Below, piece after piece: positions 34,551 to 43,391 of a stretch of 62,174 nucleotides of DNA. The notes beneath the pieces are model-generated. The model worked only from the letters and a program-made list of their open reading frames with translations. It was not told where the DNA came from and made no database searches. Location of the stretch: the NCBI GenBank assembly GCA_023623185.1, contig JAMNXV010000169.1, positions 1 through 62,174 of the forward strand, given 5' to 3'. The translations under genes and the position numbers were made by a program. Position 1 is the stretch's first letter. Every line of letters begins with the position of its first letter. Source of the DNA: Bacillota bacterium (lineage in GTDB: Bacteria; Bacillota; Sulfobacillia; Symbiobacteriales; Symbiobacteriaceae).

Positions 34551-35483
34551 ATGGCCCGCTACTTGATGCAACGCATAATTACGATGTTCTTGGTCGCCTT
34601 CTTCGTGGTGACCGCGACGTTCTTCCTGATGAGGGCCCTGCCCGGCGGCCCCTTCAGCTCGGAGCGGAACGTGCCGGAGGCGATCCTGAAGAACCTGGAA
34701 CGGCGGTACAACCTGGACAAGCCGCTGCACGAGCAGTATCTGGACTACGTAAAGGGCGTCATTGTGTGGGACCTCGGTCCGTCCTTCAAGTATAAGGGTC
34801 TGACGGTCAACGACGTCATCAACCGCGGTTTCCCGATCTCGGCAAAACTGGGCGGCATCTCGCTGCTGCTCTCCATCGTCGTTGGCATCCCCCTGGGCAT
34901 CCTGGGCGCGATGAATCACAATACCATCGGCGACCGCGCCATATCCGGCGGCGCCATTCTGACGGCAGCGGCGCCCAGTTTCGTCATCGCGGGCGTGCTC
35001 CAATACGTCTTCGCGTACAAGCTGGGCTGGTTCCCATCGGCCACCTGGGGCGGGGGGCAACTGCGGTACATCGTCCTGCCGATTCTCGCCCTGTCCAGCT
35101 ACAACCTGGCCTGGATCGTGAAGCTCACCCGGTCCAGCATGCTGGAGGTCATCAACCAGGACTACGTCCGCACCGCGCGGGCCAAGGGGCTCCGTGAACT
35201 GGTAATCGTCTACCGGCACATGATCAAGAACGCCATGGTACCCGTGGTGGCCTCGCTGGCGCCGATGACGGCCAGCATCCTGACCGGCAGCTTCATCGTG
35301 GAGAACGTCTTCGGCATCCCGGGCATCGGCCGGGAGTTCGTGCAGTCCATCACCAACCGCGACTACACGGTGACGCTGGGCATGACGGTCTTCTTCTGCC
35401 TGCTGCTGGTGGGCTTCACGCTGATCGCGGACATCGTGCTGGCGTTCATCGATCCGCGCGTACGTCTGGAGAAGGAGGGGTAG
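34551..35483 (+). CDS. Oligopeptide ABC transporter permease (OppB-like)
   Basis: A 310-residue membrane protein with six probable spans. The N-terminus MARYLMQRIITMF and the ATFFLMRALPGGPF loop are typical, as is the ATPase-contact loop EVINQDYVRTARAKGL. The start is ATG 34551 with GGAGGG upstream; the longer frame overlaps the hairpin. The second permease gene follows after 3 bp. Confidence 0.92.
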   Translation: MARYLMQRIITMFLVAFFVVTATFFLMRALPGGPFSSERNVPEAILKNLERRYNLDKPLHEQYLDYVKGVIVWDLGPSFKYKGLTVNDVINRGFPISAKLGGISLLLSIVVGIPLGILGAMNHNTIGDRAISGGAILTAAAPSFVIAGVLQYVFAYKLGWFPSATWGGGQLRYIVLPILALSSYNLAWIVKLTRSSMLEVINQDYVRTARAKGLRELVIVYRHMIKNAMVPVVASLAPMTASILTGSFIVENVFGIPGIGREFVQSITNRDYTVTLGMTVFFCLLLVGFTLIADIVLAFIDPRVRLEKEG

Positions 35484-35486
35484 TCC

Positions 35487-36404
35487 ATGGCGGTTCCTGT
35501 TGACCAGCGCTTCGCACCGCTCCCCGACCGCCAGGCGTCCGCCGAGCACATCTCCACGCCGCCGATCAGCTTTGCCGCCGACGCCTGGCGCCGCTTCAAG
35601 GCCAACCCGATGGCCGTGCTGGGGCTGATCACCCTGGTGATATTCCTCATCGCCTGCTTCATCGGGCCCCTGCTCACTGCGCACGACCCGACCACGCAGA
35701 ACTTGGCGATGCGGGACCAGCCCCCCTCAGCCCAGCACTGGTTCGGCACTGACTCGCACGGGCGCGACCTGTTCGAGCGCACCCTGTACGGCGGCCGCAT
35801 CTCGCTGGCGGTGGCCTTCTTCGCGGGCCTGCTTCAGCTGGTGGTGGGCGTGACCTACGGCGCCACCGCCGGCCTCCTCGGCGGCAAGTGGGATAACATC
35901 ATGATGCGCATCGTCGACATCATCGACACCATCCCGCTCACGATCTACGTCATTCTGCTGGCGGTGCTGATGGGCCAGGGGCTCACCTCGATCTTCATCG
36001 CCATCGGCATCGTCTACTGGACCAGCATGGCGCGGCTGGTGCGGGCGCAGGTGCTCTCGCTGAAGGAGCAGGAGTTCATGCTCGCGGCACGGGCCCTCGG
36101 CGCGAACCGCAAGCGGCTCGTCCTGCGCCACCTGATCCCCAACGCCATGGCGCCGATTGTGGTCGAGCTGACTTTCTCGATTCCGCGGGCGATGTTCACC
36201 GAAGCGTTCCTGTCGTTCATCGGCCTGGGCGTCAGCGCGCCGATGGCCTCTTGGGGCGTGCTGGCCTCCAACGGCTTCGAGGGGCTGCGCTCCTACCCGT
36301 GGCAGCTGGCATTCCCCGCCGCGGCCATCATCATCGTCTCGCTGGCTTTCAACTTCATCGGCGACGGCTTGCGCGACGCGCTCGATCCGAAACTCCGCCG
36401 ATAA
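35487..36404 (+). CDS. Oligopeptide ABC transporter permease (OppC-like)
   Basis: A 305-residue permease. It has the N-terminal cytoplasmic segment and first span of the OppC type, then HWFGTDSHGRDLFERTLYGGRISL, the EAA loop QEFMLAARALGANRKRLVLRH and a LGVSAPMASWGVL block. AAGGAGGGG precedes the ATG. It forms a heterodimer with the preceding protein. Confidence 0.92.
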   Translation: MAVPVDQRFAPLPDRQASAEHISTPPISFAADAWRRFKANPMAVLGLITLVIFLIACFIGPLLTAHDPTTQNLAMRDQPPSAQHWFGTDSHGRDLFERTLYGGRISLAVAFFAGLLQLVVGVTYGATAGLLGGKWDNIMMRIVDIIDTIPLTIYVILLAVLMGQGLTSIFIAIGIVYWTSMARLVRAQVLSLKEQEFMLAARALGANRKRLVLRHLIPNAMAPIVVELTFSIPRAMFTEAFLSFIGLGVSAPMASWGVLASNGFEGLRSYPWQLAFPAAAIIIVSLAFNFIGDGLRDALDPKLRR

Positions 36405-36416
36405 GGAGGGACGGCC

Positions 36417-37420
<1,004 letters not shown>

Positions 37421-37424
<4 letters not shown>

Positions 37425-38413
37425 CCAAGCAGGCAACTCCCCTGATCGAGGTCAAGGGCCTCAAGATGCACTTTCCCATCACCCGCGGCTTCCCGGTTCC
37501 GCGCCAGGTGGGCGCGGTGCAGGCGGTGGACGACGTCTCCTTCGCCATCGCCCCCGGCGAGACGCTGGGCCTGGTGGGCGAGTCGGGCTGCGGCAAGACC
37601 ACCGTGGGCCGCACCCTACTCCGTCTCTACGAACCCACCGCAGGCGAGGTCTACTTCGAGGGGCAGGAGATCCTCCACCTCTCCCAGTCCGAATTCCTGC
37701 CGTACCGCCGCAAGATGCAGATGATCTTCCAGGACCCCTACGCCTCCCTGGACCCGCGGATGACCGCCGCGGACATCATCGGCGAGGCGCTTGACATCCA
37801 CAACCTGGCCTCGGGCAAGGAGCGTATGGAGCGCATCTACCACCTGCTGGACCTGGTCGGCCTCCTGCCCGAGCACGCCAACCGGTTCCCCCACGAGTTC
37901 TCCGGCGGTCAGCGGCAGCGCATCGGCATCGCCCGGGCACTGGCGGTGGAACCGCAGTTCATCGTGTGCGACGAGCCCATCTCGGCCCTGGACGTCTCCA
38001 TTCAGGCGCAGGTCGTCAACCTCCTGGAGGACCTGCAGCAACAGCTGGGGCTGGCCTACCTGTTCATCGCCCACGACCTCTCCATGGTCAAGCACATCTC
38101 CCACCGCATCGCGGTGATGTACCTGGGCCGCATCGTCGAGCTGGCAGACAGCGACAGGCTGTACGAGCGGCCGATGCACCCCTACACCCTGGCGCTCCTC
38201 TCCGCTGCGCCGATCCCCGATCCGAAGGTCGAGACCACCCGGCAGCGCATCCTGCTGGAGGGCGACCCGCCCAGCCCGGTCAACCCGCCCCCCGGCTGCC
38301 GGTTCCAGAATAGATGCGCGTATGCGCAGGAGCGGTGCCGCACGGAGGATCCGAAGCTGACCGAAGTCGAGGATGGCCACTCCGTGGCGTGCCACTTCCC
38401 TGTCAACGCCTGA
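37421..38413 (+). CDS. Oligopeptide ABC transporter ATP-binding protein (OppF-like)
   Basis: A 330-residue ATPase, partner of the previous one. Walker [10 protein letters not shown], signature FSGGQRQRI, Walker [12 protein letters not shown], and the C-terminal [12 protein letters not shown] plus [15 protein letters not shown] cluster. It starts at a GTG within the GTGA overlap with the previous gene and ends the operon at a good terminator. It may also energise the ATPase-less importer at 43.4-47.4 kb. Confidence 0.93.
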
Positions 38414-38425
38414 GACAGAAAAAGA

Positions 38426-38459
38426 ACCGCCTGCCCATCCGGCAGGCGGTTTGTCGTTT
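38426..38459 (+). terminator. Terminator of the oligopeptide transporter operon
   Basis: Perfect 10-bp stem (ACCGCCTGCC / GGCAGGCGGT) with loop CATCC, followed by TTGTCGTTT. Upstream A-rich bases would let it act on the convergent gene too. Confidence 0.85.
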
Positions 38460-38464
38460 ATGAT

Positions 38465-39310
38465 TCATGCGACCAGGCTTGTCTGCAGGGCCAGCTGCCC
38501 CACCACCACGGCCAGCCAGGCTGCGCACCAGAGCAGCGGCCTGTTCCACGCTGCCAGACGGCGGCCCGCCGCCAGCAGCAGGACCGGGACCAGGAGCGAG
38601 CAGCCCAGCCAGAGCCCCAACAAGGTCGGCAGCGCCACTTCGCCCGTGAGCAGGGCTCTCCCGACGTCGGAGGCGGCGAGGAGGGTAATGCCGAGTCCGG
38701 TGGCCGCCACCCGGATCGGGATGCCGTCGCAGTTGGGGTCCACCTCCACCTCATCCCGCCGGCCGCCCAGCGCGCCGCACAGGGCCAGAATGCCCAGGCC
38801 GCCCACCAGGGCTGCGCTGCCCAGCGACGCGGCCAGCGACAGCACCGGTGGTCCGTCCCCGCCCGTCTGCGCCAGGCTGGCGAACAGCACTGCGAGCACG
38901 CCGAGCACGGCCGCCTCCCGCTCCCGCTGACGCCGCAGACCGGCCGCCGCGCCCCGGTACCAGACCCAGCTGGCCGCCAGGGCCATGAGCGTGTAGGGGA
39001 GCGCCAGGCCCAGCGACACCCAGCGCGGCGCATCGCCCAGCAGCACCGCGGCGAAGCTCAGGGCGGCGAGCGGACCGAGCAGCATGCCCGCGACGCGCCA
39101 CCCCAGCGGCGGGTGATCGCGCACCAGGCCGCTGCGGCTGTCCAGCAAGACCAGCGTCACCGCGAGGCCCAGCGACCACGAGAGCAGCTGCAGGCCAGCA
39201 GCGTAGCAGAGGTGTGTCAAGTCGGGCACCCCCCTGAGGGTGGAATAGATATTTCCTACCTCAAGGGTAGCGCCCGTTTCTTTCGCGATCCTTTCGCGGT
39301 CCTTTCGCAA
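38465..39310 (-). CDS. Polytopic membrane protein, unknown function
   Basis: An open frame of 281 residues with seven or eight hydrophobic spans beginning around LCYAAGLQLLSW. I recognise no family. The start is unclear: the longest frame begins with TTG at 39310 and reads a hydrophilic MRKDRERIAKETG, while a GTG at 39229 begins nearer the first span but abuts its purine run. It lies between the peptide-transporter terminator and the response-regulator gene, all on the minus strand from here to 43.1 kb. Confidence 0.55.
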   Translation of the reverse strand: MRKDRERIAKETGATLEVGNIYSTLRGVPDLTHLCYAAGLQLLSWSLGLAVTLVLLDSRSGLVRDHPPLGWRVAGMLLGPLAALSFAAVLLGDAPRWVSLGLALPYTLMALAASWVWYRGAAAGLRRQREREAAVLGVLAVLFASLAQTGGDGPPVLSLAASLGSAALVGGLGILALCGALGGRRDEVEVDPNCDGIPIRVAATGLGITLLAASDVGRALLTGEVALPTLLGLWLGCSLLVPVLLLAAGRRLAAWNRPLLWCAAWLAVVVGQLALQTSLVA

Positions 39311-39340
39311 ACCTAACTTGGACCAAAGTAATCCTAAAGG

Positions 39341-40039
39341 TTATCCATCAAACTTATAACCAATGCCCCAAATGGTCTTGACAAGCTCCGGATGGCCGGG
39401 ATCGCGCTCGATCTTCTCGCGCAGCCGGCGCACGCACACGGTGAGGGCGGCCTCATCGCCGGAGTACTCGGAGTGCCAGACCCGCTGCAGGATGGCCTCG
39501 CGGCTGAAGACGTGCCCGGGGTGGCTGGCCAGCAGCCAGAGCAGGTCAAACTCCTTCGGCGTCAGCTCCACGGCCTCGCCCCGCACCACGACCGTGCGTG
39601 AGGAGCGGTTGATCTCGATGTCCTTGAACTTCAGCGGGCGGTCTTCGTCAACGGGCTGCGCGGCGCCGGACGTGCGGCGCAGGATCGCCCGGACCCGCAG
39701 CAGCAGTTCGGAAAGCCGGAAGGGCTTGACCAGGTAGTCGTCCGCGCCCACGTTGAAGCCGACGACCTTGTCCATCTCCTCCCCCCGCGCGGAGAGGATA
39801 AGCGTGGGGGGGCTGCCCGTCGACTGCAGCTGCGCCAGCACCTCGAAACCGTCCATCTTGGGCAGCATGATGTCCAGGATCATCAGGTCGGGCTTCACCT
39901 TCCGCGCCATCTCCAGGGCCTCCAGGCCGTCCTCGGCGCGGTAGACCTCATACCCCTCCTGCTGCAGCGCCTGGTCAAGAGCCTTCAGGATCTTCGGGTC
40001 GTCGTCGACCACCAGGATTCGCTTCTTCGTCTGCGTCAT
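39341..40039 (-). CDS. OmpR/PhoB-family response regulator
   Basis: A 232-residue regulator. Receiver: VVDDDPK at the acidic pocket, phospho-acceptor Asp in LMILDIMLPKMDG, the Lys in YLVKPF. The C-terminal winged helix has ELTPKEFDLLWLLASHPG and VRRLREKIE, ending in TIWGIGYKFDG. GAGGGAG lies 8 bases before the ATG. It is 13 bp downstream of the haem-type kinase gene, clearly its partner. Confidence 0.92.
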   Translation of the reverse strand: MTQTKKRILVVDDDPKILKALDQALQQEGYEVYRAEDGLEALEMARKVKPDLMILDIMLPKMDGFEVLAQLQSTGSPPTLILSARGEEMDKVVGFNVGADDYLVKPFRLSELLLRVRAILRRTSGAAQPVDEDRPLKFKDIEINRSSRTVVVRGEAVELTPKEFDLLWLLASHPGHVFSREAILQRVWHSEYSGDEAALTVCVRRLREKIERDPGHPELVKTIWGIGYKFDG

Positions 40040-40052
40040 CGAAACCGCTCCC

Positions 40053-41639
40053 TCACTCCATCCAGATCGGTAATGTAAAGGTAAACGCTGCGCCGTGCCC
40101 GGGCTCCGACTCGACCCAGATGCGGCCGTCGTGCGCCTGAACCAGAGAGGCGGAGAGGGGCAGGCCCAGCCCCCAGCCCTCAGGGCGCCCTCCGCCCTGG
40201 GTGAAGGCCTGGAAGATGAGCTCCTGCTCCTCCTCAGGCACGCCGGGGCCCGTGTCGCGCACGGTGACGTACACCTCGCGCGCATCGGCCCGGCACTCCA
40301 CCGCCACCCGGCCGCCTTCCGGCGTAAACTTGACCGCGTTGCCCAGCAGGTTGAGCAGCACCTGCGAAATCCGCAGCGGGTCGGCATGGACCAGCGGCGC
40401 CTCAGCCGCGCAGTCGACGGTGAGCTCGATTCCCTTCTTCTCCGCCAGGGGATGCACGGTGCGCGCCGCGTCGCGAATCAGGTCGCGCACGTCCAGCATC
40501 TCCCGGAACAGCTTCACCTTGCCGGCCTCCAGGCGGGAGTAGTCCAGCAGGTTGGTGATCATGTTCAGCAGCTTCTGGCTCGACTCCAGCACCTCCGTCA
40601 GCGACTCCCGCTGTTCCGGGGCCAGCCGCTGGTCGTTCAGCAGGAGTTCCGTGAAGGCGATGATCGAGGTGAGCGGTGTGCGCAGTTCGTGGGAGACCGT
40701 GGTGAGGAACTCCGACTTGTAGCGCGAGGCCCGCTCCAGCTGGCGGTTGGCCTCCTCCAGCTCCCGGGTGCGTTCGGCCACCTTCCGCTCCAGGCCGGCG
40801 TACAGCTCCTGCAGGCGGCCCGACATCTGCTCGAACGCATGGGCCACCACGGCGGTCTCCTGGTTGGCCTTCAGGGCCTGCAGCCGCTCCCGGCTGATGA
40901 CGAAGTTGCCCATGCCCACGTGCGTGGCCACTTCGGCCAGGTCGGCCAGCGGCGTGGCCACCTGCCGGTAGAGGATCAGCCAGATCAGGACGAAACAGAG
41001 CAGCGCCAGGAAGACGAGGAGAAACGCCAGCCGTATGGACTCGGTCCGGGCCATGGCGAGGGTCTCCCGCATGGGCAGGATCACGCTGATGGCCCCGGCC
41101 ACATCGCCCAGGGCGAGCCCCTCCTTCGGGTAGCCGGTCTGGTCCAGCTCGCCCCTGGGTTCGCCGTGGCAGCGCAGGCACGACTCCTCGGCCCTGAGGG
41201 CCATCACGTAGCGGAAGGCCGGCGTGCCGTCATCCAGGGTCACCCGCTGCCAGACCTCGTTGTGGCTCTCGTCCTCCATAAAGTACTCCAGCGCGGCCCG
41301 TTCGAAGTCGTCCGGCGCGTTCTGGGGGATACGCGGATTCAGGTTGGTCTGCTTCACCTGCGACCGGGAGAGGTCCGCGAAGATGTGGCTCACCCCCTGG
41401 CCGACCTCGGCCGGTTCCAGGGGCCGTGCCTCGCCGCCGTGCACGAACTCGTCCCCGCTGGACCGGGAGATGAACGCGCGCGTCGCCTGCTGCTGCTTCG
41501 CGACCAGGCTGGCCTTGGCCAGCAGGTCGGCGTCGGCCTGCCGCTGCTGATAGGCAAAATCCCACGAGAGCGAAATAAAGAGAACTGCCAGGACCAGGCC
41601 GGTGATGCCTACCATGAACTTGGCCGTCAGGCTGCGCAT
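40053..41639 (-). CDS. Sensor histidine kinase with c-type haem (Tll0287/DUF3365-like) sensor domain
   Basis: A 528-residue membrane kinase. One span (about 8-28), an extracytoplasmic domain (about 30-200) containing the c-type haem motif CLRCH (Cys154-Cys157-His158), a second span (about 203-225), HAMP, a coiled coil, then HisKA with phospho-His317 in VSHELRTPL and an ATPase domain with NLLGNAVKFTPEGG, DTGPGVPEEE and GWGLGLPLS. The CxxCH in a DUF3365-like domain suggests sensing redox state, oxygen or NO. Haem attachment would need cytochrome c maturation proteins, not seen here. Confidence 0.88.
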   Translation of the reverse strand: MRSLTAKFMVGITGLVLAVLFISLSWDFAYQQRQADADLLAKASLVAKQQQATRAFISRSSGDEFVHGGEARPLEPAEVGQGVSHIFADLSRSQVKQTNLNPRIPQNAPDDFERAALEYFMEDESHNEVWQRVTLDDGTPAFRYVMALRAEESCLRCHGEPRGELDQTGYPKEGLALGDVAGAISVILPMRETLAMARTESIRLAFLLVFLALLCFVLIWLILYRQVATPLADLAEVATHVGMGNFVISRERLQALKANQETAVVAHAFEQMSGRLQELYAGLERKVAERTRELEEANRQLERASRYKSEFLTTVSHELRTPLTSIIAFTELLLNDQRLAPEQRESLTEVLESSQKLLNMITNLLDYSRLEAGKVKLFREMLDVRDLIRDAARTVHPLAEKKGIELTVDCAAEAPLVHADPLRISQVLLNLLGNAVKFTPEGGRVAVECRADAREVYVTVRDTGPGVPEEEQELIFQAFTQGGGRPEGWGLGLPLSASLVQAHDGRIWVESEPGHGAAFTFTLPIWME

Positions 41640-41713
41640 GGCTCACTCCCCCTGGTTCTTATGATACCTGCACTTACCCGAACGCACCATTGGTCGCAGG
41701 ACCATACAGCCCA

Positions 41714-41741
41714 TGGCGCACAATCACTATGTCGTGCGCCA
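41714..41741. other. Stem-loop upstream of the kinase gene
   Basis: TGGCGCAC / GTGCGCCA with a 12-base loop, about 75 bp before the kinase start on the minus strand. It may be an operator or an additional terminator element. Confidence 0.4.
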
Positions 41742-41749
41742 AAAGTGCC

Positions 41750-41789
41750 ATAAACAGCAGGAGGGCGGCATCCCATGGCCCCCTCCTGC
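41750..41789 (-). terminator. Terminator of the pyrimidine-nucleoside phosphorylase gene
   Basis: On the minus strand arms GCAGGAGGG / CCCTCCTGC enclose a partly paired loop and are followed by TGTTTA, 8 bp after the stop codon. Confidence 0.7.
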
Positions 41790-41797
41790 TCCGCGTC

Positions 41798-43126
41798 TCA
41801 CACCCAGCGTTCCGTGCCGCTGCTCGTGACCAGTCCGTAGACCAGCGGCGGCTCTTCCGGGCGCTCCTTCCCGATGCGGTAGGCGCCTGCGAGCCGCGCC
41901 TCGGCCTCAGCCAGCCGCTTCTCCGAGTTCACGTGCAGCTCGGCCAGCACCTCGCCGGCCGCCACCGGGTCGCCCACCTTCTTGCGCAGCACGACGCCCA
42001 CCGCCAGGTCGACTGCAGATTCCTTGGTCTCGCGGCCCGCCCCGAGCAGCAGGGCGGCCACCCCCACCTCCAGCGCGTCGATGGCCTGCACATAGCCTTC
42101 CCCGGGGGAGACGACCGGCACGATCCTCCGCGCCCGGGGCAGCTTGACGGGCTGCCGGATGTAGCTGGCGTCGCCGCCCTGCGCCTCCACCATCTCGATC
42201 AGCTTGTTCAGGCCATGACCGGCCCTGAGGGCCCTGAGCAGCATCTTCCGGGCGGACTGGCCGTCCTCGGCCACCCCGGCCAGGCGCAGCATCTGGGCGC
42301 CGAGGTGCAGGCAGATCTCCTCCAGGTCCTTCGGGCCGAAGCCGCGCAGGGTCTCGATGGCCTCGGCCACCTCGAGGGCGTTGCCGACGGCGTGGCCCAG
42401 CGGCTGGTCCATGTTCGAGATGATGGCCGCGACCTCCCGGCCGACCTCGCGGCCGATGGCCACCATCATCTCCGCCAGGCGGAAAGCTTCATCCAGGTCC
42501 TTCATGAACGCGCCGGCGCCGGTCTTCACATCGAGCACGACCGCGTCGGCGCCGCCGGCGATCTTCTTGGCCATGATGGACGACGCGATCAGGGGAATCG
42601 AATCCACGGTGGCCGTCACGTCGCGCAGGGCGTACAGCTTCTTGTCGGCGGGGACCAGGTTGCCGCTCTGCCCCGCCACCGCGCAGCCGACGCGGTTCAC
42701 CTGGTCGATGAACTCCTGCGGGGTGAGTTCCACCCGGAAGCCGGGAATCGACTCCAGCTTGTCGATCGTGCCGCCGGTGTGGCCGAGCCCCCGGCCCGAC
42801 ATCTTCGCCACCGGCGCGCCGCACGCCGCGACCAGCGGCACGAGGACCAGCGACACCTTGTCCCCCACGCCGCCGGTGGAGTGCTTGTCGACCTTGCGGC
42901 CGTGAATGGCCGAGAGGTCGATCTGGTCCCCGGATTCGGCCATGGCCATGGTGAGGTCGGCGGTCTCCCGCGGCGTCATGCCCTGTAAGCAGACGGCCAT
43001 CGCCCAGGCAGCCATCTGGTAGTCCGCCACCTCGCCGGAAACGTATCCGCTGATCAGGGCCCGGATCTCCTCGGTGGTGAGTTCCGCGCCCATCCGCTTG
43101 CGGTAGATGATGTCGTACGCGCGCAC
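41798..43126 (-). CDS. pdp: Pyrimidine-nucleoside phosphorylase
   Basis: A 442-residue enzyme that phosphorolyses uridine and thymidine. The family signature is complete: MAVCLQGMTPRETADLT, KVDKHSTGGVGDKVSL (phosphate loop), KMSGRGLGHTGGTIDKLES, and the C-terminal lipoyl-like domain with GVVLRKKVGDPVAAGEVLAE. Firmicute members act on both uridine and thymidine; thymidine-only activity is the alternative. GGAGGAG precedes the GTG start. It is monocistronic. Confidence 0.9.
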   Translation of the reverse strand: MRAYDIIYRKRMGAELTTEEIRALISGYVSGEVADYQMAAWAMAVCLQGMTPRETADLTMAMAESGDQIDLSAIHGRKVDKHSTGGVGDKVSLVLVPLVAACGAPVAKMSGRGLGHTGGTIDKLESIPGFRVELTPQEFIDQVNRVGCAVAGQSGNLVPADKKLYALRDVTATVDSIPLIASSIMAKKIAGGADAVVLDVKTGAGAFMKDLDEAFRLAEMMVAIGREVGREVAAIISNMDQPLGHAVGNALEVAEAIETLRGFGPKDLEEICLHLGAQMLRLAGVAEDGQSARKMLLRALRAGHGLNKLIEMVEAQGGDASYIRQPVKLPRARRIVPVVSPGEGYVQAIDALEVGVAALLLGAGRETKESAVDLAVGVVLRKKVGDPVAAGEVLAELHVNSEKRLAEAEARLAGAYRIGKERPEEPPLVYGLVTSSGTERWV

Positions 43127-43391
43127 GGGTTGACTCCTCCTTCGGCATCGGTGCGCCCTCTGAGTTCTTCGACTGCCGGCTGCCGGGTTCCTGTTCGTGC
43201 CACCCGCACTCCCACGCCGCCGTAGAGTTTTGTGTTTACTCCGTCGTGAGCGAATAGAGGATTTTTGTCATTGAGTGCGAATAGTAAGACTCACCATACA
43301 CGCCTGGAGGTGAAAGGCGCAAGATCGAGATAAGGAAGTCTGCCCGCAGTTGGCTCCGATCACAAAAAACCGTGAAGGAGGTATGGGTTGC
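43127..43391 (+). other. Leader region of the second peptide-type importer
   Basis: No gene. It has two short direct repeats, TGAGCGAATAG at 43247 and TGAGTGCGAATAG at 43272, about 25 bp apart, which could be regulator half-sites or chance. Confidence 0.35.

Noticed and set aside
32787-35684. Minus-strand open frame of 965 codons opposite the OppA/OppB-like genes
   Set aside because: It mirrors well-supported transporter genes; its composition (His/Asp/Gly/Val-rich) is typical of an antisense frame.
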